Below, one piece after another: positions 34,238 through 42,472 of a DNA stretch of 64,000 bases (positions are counted from its first letter, which is position 1; each line of letters opens with the position of its first letter). The DNA is from Candidatus Eremiobacter antarcticus. Lineage in GTDB: Bacteria > Vulcanimicrobiota > Vulcanimicrobiia > Eremiobacterales > Eremiobacteraceae. The translations under genes were made by a program, and so were the position numbers. The DNA is taken from the NCBI GenBank assembly GCA_003244105.1, contig QHBK01000004.1, forward strand, positions 85,980 through 149,979, read 5' to 3'. Under the pieces are notes generated by a model, which was given only the letters and a program-made list of their open reading frames with translations, was not told the origin of the DNA and ran no database searches.

Positions 34238-34241
34238 GGCG

Positions 34242-35147
34242 CCGTCGCCGAGAAAGACAAGAAAGCCCCGGCAGCGAGTTGCCGTCATCGGTACGGGGCT
34301 TATCGGCGCATCCATCGGCCTTGCGCTCAGGCACAGCGAGCCTGCAGCAGAGGTAATAGGATGGGACCGTAGCCTTAAGCATTCGGCGGAAGCTCGCCGG
34401 ATCGGCGCTTTGACCTCCGTCGCGCGCTCCTTGGAAGCTGCGGCGCGGTCCGCTCAGGTCATCATCCTTGCCACGCCGTTGCAGGCAGTCATCGATTTGA
34501 TCCCACGAGTCGTCGCATCCGCCTCTTCCGGAACGCTCATATTAGATGTCGCATCGGTCAAGGCGCCTGTGATGGCCGCCGCTCGCCGGGCGCTTTTGAC
34601 GCGGCCTCAAGTAGGCTTCGTGGGCGGTCACCCTATGGCCGGCCGGGAGTTGGGCGGTCCGCAAGCAGCGTTGCCCCACCTATTCCGGTCGCGGACGTTC
34701 GTGCTTTGCGAAATGCGTCTGCGGTCGCGCGGCGCCCGCACCCAATCATCCGCTGCGATGCGCGAAGCGCGAGCGTTCGTCCGTTCGCTCGGAGCGCTGC
34801 CCTTGCCGATGGACCCACGCGAGCACGATCGCATCGTGGCTTTGACCAGCGCTTTGCCGCAATTGTGCGCCGTCGGGCTGGCGCTTGCCGTCGAGCAAGA
34901 CGTGCCCGAGGGCGCGCGGCGAGTGGCGGGCTCCGGCTTTGGCAGCACCGCTCGATTGGCCGTTTCCCCGCTAAGCGTTTGGCTCGGTCCTCTCATGTTG
35001 AACGCCCGAAACGTCGGTCGAGCGTTGGACGTTTTCCAAAGGCAGATGCGCTTGTTATCGCACGCCGTGACGAGGCAAGATAACCGGGCCCTCGGCAGGC
35101 ACTTCGCGAGGGCGGCGCGGGCCAAGCGCCGTTTCACGCCCGGATGA
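34242..35147 (+). CDS. tyrA: Prephenate dehydrogenase, apparently without a standard start codon
   Basis: The frame encodes VAVIGTGLIGASIGLALR (NAD-binding GxGxxG), WDRSLKHSAEARRIGA, AQVIILATPLQAVIDLIP, LDVASVKAPVM, VGFVGGHPMAGRELGGP (the prephenate dehydrogenase signature) and HDRIVALTSALPQL. This is a normal ~290-residue TyrA. From the in-frame stop at 34182 to the Rossmann motif at 34278 there is no ATG, GTG, TTG or CTG. The first standard start (TTG 34410) would delete the NAD site. The 5' end given is therefore only the first codons after the aroF stop. A rare start codon, a frameshift from aroF or a base error are the alternatives. Confidence 0.85.
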   Translation, partial: PSPRKTRKPRQRVAVIGTGLIGASIGLALRHSEPAAEVIGWDRSLKHSAEARRIGALTSVARSLEAAARSAQVIILATPLQAVIDLIPRVVASASSGTLILDVASVKAPVMAAARRALLTRPQVGFVGGHPMAGRELGGPQAALPHLFRSRTFVLCEMRLRSRGARTQSSAAMREARAFVRSLGALPLPMDPREHDRIVALTSALPQLCAVGLALAVEQDVPEGARRVAGSGFGSTARLAVSPLSVWLGPLMLNARNVGRALDVFQRQMRLLSHAVTRQDNRALGRHFARAARAKRRFTPG

Positions 35148-35223
35148 CAGGTATTCTCGTACTTAGCGGAATAGCGCTCATCGTCTAAAGCCTCGAATAA
35201 TCGAAGGCGTCAAAAGGAGATCC

Positions 35224-36855
35224 ATGCATAATTTTCAGCGCGGCATCGCCGCCGTAGGCGCCCTCGCCGTGGCGGCCTTCGTAAGCTTGCCGGCACTGGC
35301 CGACCAGCCGACGTACTATTACCCGCCCAAGTTCAAATCGCAGGTCAAGCCCGCGTACCCCCAGTCCGCCCGGGCAGCGCGCGAAGCCGGGGTGGTCTTC
35401 GTCAAAGTGCTTGTTGGCGCAGACGGGGTCCCCAAGAGCTTCACGATCAAGTCCTCGGGCCACAAAGATCTCGACGGTGAGGTGCTCAAAGCCGCAAAGG
35501 CGTCGAAGTATGCGCCGGCCACTCGCAACGGTAAGGCGGTGATGGCGTTTTACGATTTCAGCTATAAGTTCACGCTTGCGGGCCTCGCCGAGAATGAGGG
35601 AAGCAACAGCGAGCTTGCCAAGCGTCTCTCGCAAGACCCCAAGAACGTCTCGACGCGGCTGGCGCTGACCGAGTTCTACATCAACAAGGGCGACTTCTCA
35701 AACGCCGAATCGACCGCGCAAGCAGGCGTGCAGTCGAGTCCCAACGATGCGCGCTTGTGGGCACAGTTAGGCCGTGCATACTATCAGGAGGGCTCCCAGA
35801 AGAAGGACGTCGGCAAGCTCAAACAGGCGGCCGACGCCTATGACAAGGCTCTTTCGATGGGCTCAGGCAGCCAGTATTCCAGTCAGGCTGCGGCCGTCTA
35901 TGGCGAATACGCCTTCAACCTGATGCAGGCTCAGCAGTACAACGACTGTCTGCCATACGCCGACAAAGCGGCGCAGCTCAATTCCAAGCAGATGCAGTAC
36001 CGCATGCTGAAGGGCGACTGCGAAGAGGGAGCCCAACAGCACGCCGCCGCGCTGGCGGACTATAAGACCGCACAGACCTTGGATGACAAGAAGAGCAACG
36101 ATATGACTGCGAGGCTCTTGGCGGACATTGGCAACGTTCAGCTGGCCCTGAACGATGAGGCCAATGGCCTGGCAAGCCTCAACGCCGCCCAGAAGGCGGC
36201 TCCGCACAGCGGCTTCGCCTACCAATACCTGGCCAGCTACTACATTCGCAAAGGCAACCTGAATGCGGCGCTCAACCCGTTGCTGCAGCTGGCGCAGATC
36301 CAACCGGACAATGTCCAAGTGCAGATCAACATCGGCGACATCTACGTCCGCCAGAAGAACTTCACGGCCGCTCAGACCGCCTACAACAAAGCCTTGTCCA
36401 TCGACCCAAAGAGCGCTGACGCGCAATTCGGGCTAGCCGAGCTGGCCGCGGCTCAGGGGAACATCGCTGGGACGGACGCAGCGCTGCGCAAAGCGATCGC
36501 CACGGCGCCCGCCAACAGCGCCACCTACAACGCGGCCATCGCGACGCTGTTCTTGGCCTCCACGACTGACAAGGCCGATCACAGCGGCGAAGCGGCCAAG
36601 TACGCACAAGCAGCGACGGTTGCCGACCCGAATTATGCGAATGCCTGGTACACGCTCGCCATCGCATATGCGGATCAGAAGAAGAAGGACCAAGCGAACT
36701 CCGCTTTTCGCAAAGCCTTCGACCTTTTCAAAGCCAAAAACGACCAAGCCGGTATGAAGGCGGTCAACGACCAATATATGGCGCTCAACGGCAAAGACAA
36801 TTCGCTGATGACCGACAAGGCGCGCAGCGAAAGGACGAACCAACCAGGCTATTGA
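35224..36855 (+). CDS. Secreted protein with a TonB C-terminal-like domain followed by TPR repeats
   Basis: The 543-residue protein has a signal peptide (MHNFQRGIAAVGALAVAAFV...ALA) and a TonB_C-like domain (about 35-118: QVKPAYPQSARAAREAGVVF, VGADGVPKSFTIKSSGHKDL, LKAAKASKYAPATRNG). About nine TPR units follow to residue 515 (for example ARLWAQLGRAYYQEG, VQVQINIGDIYVRQKNFTAA, ANAWYTLAIAYADQKKKDQA). It probably works in the periplasm. A perfect AGGAG precedes the ATG. It lies just upstream of exbB-exbD-exbD-tonB-tonB and may be an accessory of that energy-transducing complex. Confidence 0.8.
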   Translation: MHNFQRGIAAVGALAVAAFVSLPALADQPTYYYPPKFKSQVKPAYPQSARAAREAGVVFVKVLVGADGVPKSFTIKSSGHKDLDGEVLKAAKASKYAPATRNGKAVMAFYDFSYKFTLAGLAENEGSNSELAKRLSQDPKNVSTRLALTEFYINKGDFSNAESTAQAGVQSSPNDARLWAQLGRAYYQEGSQKKDVGKLKQAADAYDKALSMGSGSQYSSQAAAVYGEYAFNLMQAQQYNDCLPYADKAAQLNSKQMQYRMLKGDCEEGAQQHAAALADYKTAQTLDDKKSNDMTARLLADIGNVQLALNDEANGLASLNAAQKAAPHSGFAYQYLASYYIRKGNLNAALNPLLQLAQIQPDNVQVQINIGDIYVRQKNFTAAQTAYNKALSIDPKSADAQFGLAELAAAQGNIAGTDAALRKAIATAPANSATYNAAIATLFLASTTDKADHSGEAAKYAQAATVADPNYANAWYTLAIAYADQKKKDQANSAFRKAFDLFKAKNDQAGMKAVNDQYMALNGKDNSLMTDKARSERTNQPGY

Positions 36856-36880
36856 GAACAAATACTGGACGTAAACGCGA

Positions 36881-36956
36881 GCGGACACGAGAAGGTAGGA
36901 ATCACGAGGAAGCCCGTGTAACCCGTTCGGCCATTCCGACGGGCGATCGTGTCCGC
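36881..36956 (+). ncRNA. Nested inverted repeat between the TonB-C/TPR gene and exbB
   Basis: A perfect 10-bp outer stem (GCGGACACGA at 36881-36890 with TCGTGTCCGC at 36947-36956) encloses an inner stem (CCCGT-T-CGG at 36922-36930 with CCGACGGG at 36936-36943). No T-run follows, so it is not an intrinsic terminator. It could be an mRNA processing or stabilising element that sets the relative level of exbB, or an attenuator. Confidence 0.5.
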
Positions 36957-37029
36957 CATCGCCATTTGTGCAAGAGGCGCTGACCGGGAGCGCGTTCGCA
37001 ACTCACTGTTCTGACGAGGACTGCACTTT

Positions 37030-37758
37030 ATGGGTGTTTTCGCTTCTTTTGTAGACTTCCTCAACCGCGGCGGCCCCGCGATGTATGCCTTGCTGATACT
37101 CTCCATCGTATCGATAGGCATCGTGCTCGAGCGCATGTACTTCTTCTCGAAGCAGCACTCCGACCCCAACCGGCTGTTGAGAGAGATCGGAGATCGCGTC
37201 AGCAAGGACGATCTCAACGGCGCCATCGCCGTCTGCGACCGCAACCGCGGCATGCTGCCGAAGATCCTTCAGTTTGGCCTGTACCGGCACGAGAAGAGCC
37301 GAGCCGACATTTCGGACGCCCTGTCGATTTCACTGCTGGAGCAGCTCAACGCGTTAGAAGCGAATCTTTCCATCATCGGTACGGTCGCGGTGATCGCGCC
37401 CTTCGTCGGTCTCTTCGGAACCGTATTGGGCATCATCCGCGCCTTCAATGACATCGCCCTGAAAGGCAACTCCACCCCGGCGGTCGTCGCCGCAGGTGTG
37501 TCCGAGGCCTTGGTGACCACCGCTGCGGGTCTCGCGGTGGCCGTCATCGCCGTGATCTTCTTCAACTACTTCAAGTCGCGGATCAAGTCGTTCAACCAAG
37601 AGATGATCGTGGCAGCGAACAAGCTCGCGGAGATGCTTGCGTTCCACAACGCCGGTGCGCCCATACCGACCGAGTTGTACACCCCGCAAACCGCCCGGCG
37701 GGGCGGCCTGCCGCCTCCGGCTCCGGCGCCTCGGCCGACCGGACCGGCCGGCAAATAA
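37030..37758 (+). CDS. exbB: ExbB/TolQ/MotA-family proton channel subunit
   Basis: The 242-residue inner-membrane protein has three predicted membrane segments (about 17-35, 115-140, 160-182). The core motif IGTVAVIAPFVGLFGTVLGII and the third helix VTTAAGLAVAVIAVIFFNYF are typical of ExbB. With ExbD it forms the proton-driven motor that powers TonB. GACGAGGAC lies before the ATG. The Pro-rich C-terminal tail (LPPPAPAPRPTGP) is extra to E. coli ExbB. It starts the exbB-exbD-exbD-tonB-tonB cluster. Confidence 0.93.
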   Translation: MGVFASFVDFLNRGGPAMYALLILSIVSIGIVLERMYFFSKQHSDPNRLLREIGDRVSKDDLNGAIAVCDRNRGMLPKILQFGLYRHEKSRADISDALSISLLEQLNALEANLSIIGTVAVIAPFVGLFGTVLGIIRAFNDIALKGNSTPAVVAAGVSEALVTTAAGLAVAVIAVIFFNYFKSRIKSFNQEMIVAANKLAEMLAFHNAGAPIPTELYTPQTARRGGLPPPAPAPRPTGPAGK

Positions 37759-37767
37759 ACTAGGGCA

Positions 37768-37789
37768 CGAGGGCAGCGGGCCGCCCTCG
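37768..37789 (+). other. Short hairpin after exbB
   Basis: CGAGGGC (37768-37774) and GCCCTCG (37783-37789) form a perfect 7-bp stem with loop AGCGGGCC, 10 nt after the exbB stop and about 100 nt before exbD. No T-run follows. It is likely an RNA stability or processing site if anything. Confidence 0.4.
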
Positions 37790-37889
37790 GCCGGAAGAGT
37801 GCGGTTTGCGGGCGCTCCTCCAAGTTGGACGCCGGTTTTCATCCGATTTGACCCACCCGGCGTAACCAGAAACAGCGAGAGGCAACACC

Positions 37890-38327
37890 ATGGGAATGAG
37901 TTCGGCTCGGCAAGACACAGAAGTGATGGCGGAGATCAACATCACGCCGTTCACCGACGTCCTGCTCGTGTTGTTGATCATCTTCATGATCCTGGCGGCG
38001 TTGGCGGCGCCCCCCGGCTTCCAAAAGCAGCTGCCCAAGAAGAACAACCAACCGCAGAACATCACACAAAAAGAGCTGAAGCACCAGATCGATGTGCGGG
38101 TCACGGCCAAGAACAAGATTTATGTTGATGGCAAACTCGTGCCCACGGAAGGCCTCTATCCAGCCTTCGTCAACACCGTGAACTTCCACAAGACGCACGA
38201 GGCGCAAGGGTACACGCAGCACGTCTCATTGATCGCGGACCAAGACGCCAATTACAACACCATCATCAAGATCTTGGACGCGGCGCGCGCGGCCGGCGAT
38301 GACGACGTCGGTTTCGTAACCGAGTAG
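37890..38327 (+). CDS. exbD: ExbD/TolR-family proton channel subunit (first)
   Basis: The 145-residue protein has a cytoplasmic start (AEINITPFTDVLLVLLIIFM) that runs into a single membrane helix bearing the essential aspartate in PFTDVLLVLL. A periplasmic ExbD domain follows (VRVTAKNKIYVDGKLV ... LIADQDANYNTIIKILDAARAAG). It partners ExbB. A second paralogue lies 16 nt downstream. Confidence 0.92.
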   Translation: MGMSSARQDTEVMAEINITPFTDVLLVLLIIFMILAALAAPPGFQKQLPKKNNQPQNITQKELKHQIDVRVTAKNKIYVDGKLVPTEGLYPAFVNTVNFHKTHEAQGYTQHVSLIADQDANYNTIIKILDAARAAGDDDVGFVTE

Positions 38328-38343
38328 GGAAGGCGAAACACCT

Positions 38344-38784
38344 ATGTCAGTCGTTGGAGCAACGCCAGAAGAAGATGTGATGTCCACCATCAACATCACG
38401 CCGTTCACCGACGTGCTGCTGGTCTTGCTCATCATCTTCATGATATTGACGTCGTTGTTGAAGCCGCCGGCCGTTCCGGAAGCCAAGAATAAAGTCAAGG
38501 TCACCAACTCGCCGCTCGTGATGATCATCGTGCACAATGCGAAGACCAATAAAGACGAGATCCAGGTGGGTGCAGAGCAAAATATTCCAAAGACGCAGAT
38601 CTACGATCATATGAAGATCTACTTCCAGCAGTTCGGCAAGGCGGATGACATCATCATCAAGGCGGCGCCGACCGTCAAATATGGCACGGTGCTCACCGTC
38701 ATGGATGCCGCCAAGGCCGCGGGATTCACCCAGTTCGGCCTTGCGAACAAGATCGCGGGCGCACCTAACGTCAACAATCCATAG
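38344..38784 (+). CDS. exbD: ExbD/TolR-family proton channel subunit (second)
   Basis: The 146-residue paralogue of the preceding gene shares the N-terminal block (STINITPFTDVLLVLLIIFM with the membrane aspartate). Its periplasmic half differs (IQVGAEQNIPKTQIYDHM, IIKAAPTVKYGTVLTVMDAA). Two different ExbD subunits in one cluster are usual in many diderms and allow a hetero-dimeric ExbD plug. Expression is probably coupled with the first copy. Confidence 0.92.
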   Translation: MSVVGATPEEDVMSTINITPFTDVLLVLLIIFMILTSLLKPPAVPEAKNKVKVTNSPLVMIIVHNAKTNKDEIQVGAEQNIPKTQIYDHMKIYFQQFGKADDIIIKAAPTVKYGTVLTVMDAAKAAGFTQFGLANKIAGAPNVNNP

Positions 38785-38836
38785 CACCATGAAGAGCATG
38801 CAGCGCTGCTTGCGCCTCAGGAAAGGACGACCGTAA

Positions 38837-39595
38837 GTGGCGACGACTCCTCCGAACGCGCCGAAGACGACGCCGTCGCTCTTCACCCGGCGCGAGAAGT
38901 ACGCGATCATCGGTCTGTCGATAGGCTTCATCGTCTTGTCAGGCATCGTGCATTTCTTGCTCGGAGCGGCCGGCGAGAACATGTTCCCGAAGTTCAAACA
39001 GGAGGCGACACCGCCGCCTCACGTCGTGACCGTGATGAAGTTCAAGCCGCCGCCCAAGCCAACGCCCACGCCGAAGCCGACGCCCACTCCGCCGGCGACG
39101 CCCACTCCGCCGCCTGAGAAGAACACGCCGCCGCCGATCAAACTCAACGTCGTGAAGAGCCATAGCGAAGGTGGCGTAGGCACGCCGGAAGCTGCTTACT
39201 CACCGCCCCCCAAGGGCAACCCTGAGGTCGGCGCCCCCACGGCCGCTCCTGCGACGGCGGCGCCGGTGACGGCAAAGCCTGCCACGCCGGCTCCGACAGC
39301 GCCGCCCGTCACCGGTCCTGTGACGGCGGTCGACGCCGACTTCATCCACAAGGTCACGCCCGAGTATCCTTCCATTGCCAAGGACCAGCAGATCCAAGGC
39401 ACGGTTGTGGTGCTCGTGACCATCGGTCCGTCGGGCAGCGTCCAGGGCGCGAGCATAAGCCAGTCCTCGGGCAACCCGATGCTTGACCGAGCCGCGTTGG
39501 CGGCAGCCCAGGCCAGCACGTTCAGACCGCCGACCGTCAACGGAGTGGCCACCACCCGTCAATATAAGATCGAGTACGTCTTCCAATTGGATTAG
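38837..39595 (+). CDS. tonB: TonB-family energy transducer (first)
   Basis: The 252-residue protein starts at a GTG. The N-terminal membrane helix KYAIIGLSIGFIVLSGIVHF carries the conserved helix histidine (SGIVHF). A Pro/Thr/Lys linker (PPPKPTPTPKPTPTPP) spans the periplasm. The TonB_C domain (about 165-252) reads VTPEYPSIAKDQQIQGTVVV, GSVQGASISQSSGNPMLDRA and AAQASTFRPPTVNG. It transmits proton-motive force to outer-membrane receptors such as the one at 24566-27715. Confidence 0.92.
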   Translation: MATTPPNAPKTTPSLFTRREKYAIIGLSIGFIVLSGIVHFLLGAAGENMFPKFKQEATPPPHVVTVMKFKPPPKPTPTPKPTPTPPATPTPPPEKNTPPPIKLNVVKSHSEGGVGTPEAAYSPPPKGNPEVGAPTAAPATAAPVTAKPATPAPTAPPVTGPVTAVDADFIHKVTPEYPSIAKDQQIQGTVVVLVTIGPSGSVQGASISQSSGNPMLDRAALAAAQASTFRPPTVNGVATTRQYKIEYVFQLD

Positions 39596-39610
39596 CCGCG
39601 CTGCATTCGC

Positions 39611-40342
39611 GTGAGCAGCAAGCGGAGCTGGATTCGCAGCTCGGCCGTGCCGCTCACCTTCATCGCGCTGTCGGCCGTCATCCACTTCCTGCTGGGCGCC
39701 TTTCATCCCAACATCCACACGCGTGCGGAGCGTGTCAGGGCGTCGCCGCTGCCGGTGACGGTGTACAGTCTGGCTCGGCCATCGCCGCTCCCAACGCTGA
39801 AGCACACGCCGCGGCCGTCCCCCAGCATCACTTTTCGCGAACCCCACAGGACTCAGACGCGCTCCACCAAGATCCGGCGTTTGACCGTCTCTGCGTCGCC
39901 TCGTTTTCGCAAGCCAAGGCTGCCGGCCGCCTCTAACATCGGAGTCAACGCAAGCACCGCAAGTGCGCCGCAGGCGCGGGCCGCGAGCACAGCGCTGCCT
40001 GAGGCGGCGCCAACCGAGACGCCCGTGCCGACGCCCGCTGCGGCGCCGACGCCGCTCGACGCCCGAGATATAATCGTGGCCGCGCAGTTCGTTCACCGGG
40101 CGCCGCTGCGGTATCCGCCGATCGCAAAAGATGCCGGGTGGCAGGGCACCGTCATGATCTTGCTGACGATCGGTCCCGACGGCATCGAACGCACGTCGAT
40201 CGGCTCATCCTCGGGCTACCCCGCCTTAGACCGAGCCGCGCTCGCGGCAGCGAAAGAAAGCACGTACAGGTCACCGGAAGTAAACGGAAAGCCGGCGATC
40301 GAGACGTATCGCATCATCTACACTTTCAGCCTCGACTCCTGA
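39611..40342 (+). CDS. tonB: TonB-family energy transducer (second)
   Basis: The 243-residue paralogue starts at a GTG 16 nt after the first tonB. Its membrane helix is PLTFIALSAVIHFLLGAF (with the helix His). The linker is basic and Ser/Pro-rich rather than Pro/Lys, and the C-terminal TonB domain includes RAPLRYPPIAKDAGWQGTVM, IGSSSGYPALDRAALAAAKE and STYRSPEVNGKP. The differing linker suggests it serves other receptors or another spacing of the envelope. Confidence 0.9.
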   Translation: MSSKRSWIRSSAVPLTFIALSAVIHFLLGAFHPNIHTRAERVRASPLPVTVYSLARPSPLPTLKHTPRPSPSITFREPHRTQTRSTKIRRLTVSASPRFRKPRLPAASNIGVNASTASAPQARAASTALPEAAPTETPVPTPAAAPTPLDARDIIVAAQFVHRAPLRYPPIAKDAGWQGTVMILLTIGPDGIERTSIGSSSGYPALDRAALAAAKESTYRSPEVNGKPAIETYRIIYTFSLDS

Positions 40343-40449
40343 GCCTTCGGCGGCATACCGCCGGCCCAAAGCGTCCATCGGCGCGCCCGCTTTCATCCGA
40401 ACTCACGCAGCCCGCGTCCTCAGCGACAACACGTCCTTATAACCGCTGG

Positions 40450-40941
40450 GTTGAGATATCAACTACAACGCCATCACCGCCTCCGAAGGCGCCCAACACG
40501 ACGCCGCCGCTCTTCACGAGGCGCGACAGACGCGCAATCATAGCTCTGTCGCTCGGATTCATCATCCTGTCAGGAGTCGTGCATTTCGTGCTGGAAGCCA
40601 TGGGTAACAGGCTGTTCCCCAAGTTCCAAGTGGACCGAACGCCGCCGGCCCTCAGGTGGTGACCGTGATAAAGCTTCCCAAATCGATTCCGAAGCCACCG
40701 CCGACCGCGCCGCCGACCCCTTCGCCTCCCCGGGAGAAGTAGACGCCGCCACCGATCAACGTCGTTCGCACGACGCCAAGGCCTGTGGGCGCGCGCAATC
40801 GTCAGCCAGTCATCCGGCAACTCGGCGCTCGACAAAGCCGCGCTGCAGGCAGCGCAGGCCAGCAGGTTCCGGCCGCCGACCGTCAACGGAGTGGCGACGA
40901 CTCGCCAGTACAAGATCGAGTACGTCTTCCAGCTGGATTAA
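40450..40941 (+). pseudogene. Decayed third tonB copy
   Basis: The first ~70 codons match the first tonB closely (PKAPNTTPPLFTRRDRRAII, LGFIILSGVVHFVLEAMG). The start position is altered to GTT. A 2-nt insertion near 40650 shifts the frame to a TGA at 40660-40662. In the other frame, after PPREK, a TAG replaces an Asn codon. About 270 bp corresponding to the linker and early TonB_C domain are deleted near 40780. Sequence then resumes as SQSSGNSALDKAALQAAQAS and runs to a TAA at 40939-40941. It is thus a pseudogene by four independent lesions. Confidence 0.88.
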
Positions 40942-41030
40942 CCGCCGCGCTGCCACGACTGCAGCGAAGGAAAGCGCGCACGGGCCACCGGAAGTCCACT
41001 GAAACCGCGATCGATCTCACGAGGTTATAG
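40942..41030 (+). pseudogene. Remnant of a fourth tonB (copy of the second tonB)
   Basis: Directly after the third-copy remnant, about 65 nt match the 3' end of the second tonB: GCAGCGAAGGAAAGC, then a CACCGGAAGT block and GCGATCGA, with substitutions and small indels. Order and spacing repeat those of the intact pair, so the two remnants together are the residue of a tandem duplication of the tonB-tonB unit. No usable reading frame remains. Confidence 0.7.
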
Positions 41031-41042
41031 AGCCTGGATTAC

Positions 41043-41921
41043 TTGCACGCCGTCGCGCTCGGGATCGTCCAAGGCATAGCGGAGCTTTTCCCCATCAGCA
41101 GTGCGGCACACACGCTTTTGCTCTCATATCTATTCGGGTGGAAGTTGCCGAGCTTGCCCTTCGTGGTGATGCTTCATCTCGGAACGTTTTTGGCCGTGCT
41201 GCTGTATTTCGCGCGCGACTACGGCAAGCTCGTCGCCGGTTTTTTCTCCGGTTTCGGCGACCGCTTCGCACGTCCGCATGAACGGCTCGCGCTGCTCGTC
41301 ATCTTGGGCACGATTCCGCTCGCCATCGTGGGAAAGATGTTCGAAAAGCAGTTCGACCGGCTGTTCGGCTTGCCGCTCTTCGCGGCGTGCTTTTTGCTCG
41401 TCACCGGTCTCCTGCTCTTCGCCGTCGAGCGCTTGCGTCAAGGTCCAGGCGAGGCTGAGTCGCTTGGTTATGGCAAGGCGTTTTTGGTGGGCTTAAGCCA
41501 GATCGGGGGCCTCGTGCCGGGCGGCTCACGCTCAGGCTTTTCGATCGCCGGCGGCATGATGTCCGGGTTGACCCGGGAGGAAGCTGCGCGTTTTTCCTTT
41601 CTGCTGGCCGGGCCTGCAATTGTGGGCGCGAGCATCTTTGAGATGCGCCGGGTCATCCATCCCCGCGCTGATCCCGCCGCGCTCGCATTGACAAGCGGCG
41701 GTGTGGAGCAGCACGGCGTCGCCGCTTTGGGCGTCGCGCCGGAGCCCACCATGGTGATCGCGGTCGGTTTCATCGTGGCCTTTATTTCCGGATACTTTGC
41801 GATACGCTTCTTCATGCGCTACGTCAACGATCACCGTTTGACGCCGTTTGCGGTCTACTGCTGGGTGTTCGCCCTCGTGATGATAGGGGTCATTCTCGCG
41901 CGCCAGCATGCGTTGCCCTGA
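41043..41921 (+). CDS. uppP: Undecaprenyl-diphosphate phosphatase UppP (BacA)
   Basis: The 292-residue membrane enzyme recycles undecaprenyl diphosphate to the carrier monophosphate for peptidoglycan and glycan synthesis. Signatures are GIVQGIAELFPISSAAH (Glu-rich motif) and GLVPGGSRSGFSIAGGMMSG (PGxSRSG active site). About eight hydrophobic segments are present. The start is a TTG. The stop overlaps the moaC ATG by one base. Confidence 0.93.
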   Translation: MHAVALGIVQGIAELFPISSAAHTLLLSYLFGWKLPSLPFVVMLHLGTFLAVLLYFARDYGKLVAGFFSGFGDRFARPHERLALLVILGTIPLAIVGKMFEKQFDRLFGLPLFAACFLLVTGLLLFAVERLRQGPGEAESLGYGKAFLVGLSQIGGLVPGGSRSGFSIAGGMMSGLTREEAARFSFLLAGPAIVGASIFEMRRVIHPRADPAALALTSGGVEQHGVAALGVAPEPTMVIAVGFIVAFISGYFAIRFFMRYVNDHRLTPFAVYCWVFALVMIGVILARQHALP

Positions 41922-42472
41922 TGGCCCAATCGACCGTCAAAGCGAAGATGGTCGATCACCGCGGCCGGCGGCTGAGCCACGTCGCACCCGACGGATCGGT
42001 CCGCATGGTCGATGTCGGCGGTAAACCGGTCACACAGCGCCGCGCACTGGCCCAAGCGATCGTGCGCCTGAAACCACAGGCGTTGAAAGCGATACGGCAG
42101 CGAGCTGCAAAAAAGGGCGATGTCTTGCTCACCGCGCAAATCGCCGGCATCGCTGCCGCCAAGATCACGTCACAGCTGATACCGCTCTCTCATCCGTTGC
42201 CGCTGACGCACGTCGACGTCCGCTGCCAGCCGCGGGGCACCGATACGATCCACATCGAGTGCGCCGCCAGTTGCAGCGGCCGCACCGGTGTGGAGATGGA
42301 GGCCATGACGGGAGCGGCCGTCGCAGCGCTGACAGTCTACGATATGTGCAAGGCCTTGGACCGCGAAATTGTCATCGAGAAGCTGCAGCTGATGGAGAAG
42401 AGCGGCGGCAAGAGCGGACGCTTTCGCCGAGCGGAGAAGGCCACGTTGCCTGGCGATAAGAAGCGGCCGTGA
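41921..42472 (+). CDS. moaC: Cyclic pyranopterin monophosphate synthase MoaC
   Basis: The 183-residue enzyme acts after MoaA in converting GTP derivatives to cyclic pyranopterin monophosphate. Motifs are VRMVDVGGKPVTQRRA, KGDVLLTAQIAGI, AAKITSQLIPLSHPLPL (substrate pocket) and TGVEMEAMTGAAVAALTVYD. It extends by about 20 basic residues at the C-terminus. It overlaps mog (GTGA). moaA, moaD and moaE are not in the window. Confidence 0.95.
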   Translation: MAQSTVKAKMVDHRGRRLSHVAPDGSVRMVDVGGKPVTQRRALAQAIVRLKPQALKAIRQRAAKKGDVLLTAQIAGIAAAKITSQLIPLSHPLPLTHVDVRCQPRGTDTIHIECAASCSGRTGVEMEAMTGAAVAALTVYDMCKALDREIVIEKLQLMEKSGGKSGRFRRAEKATLPGDKKRP

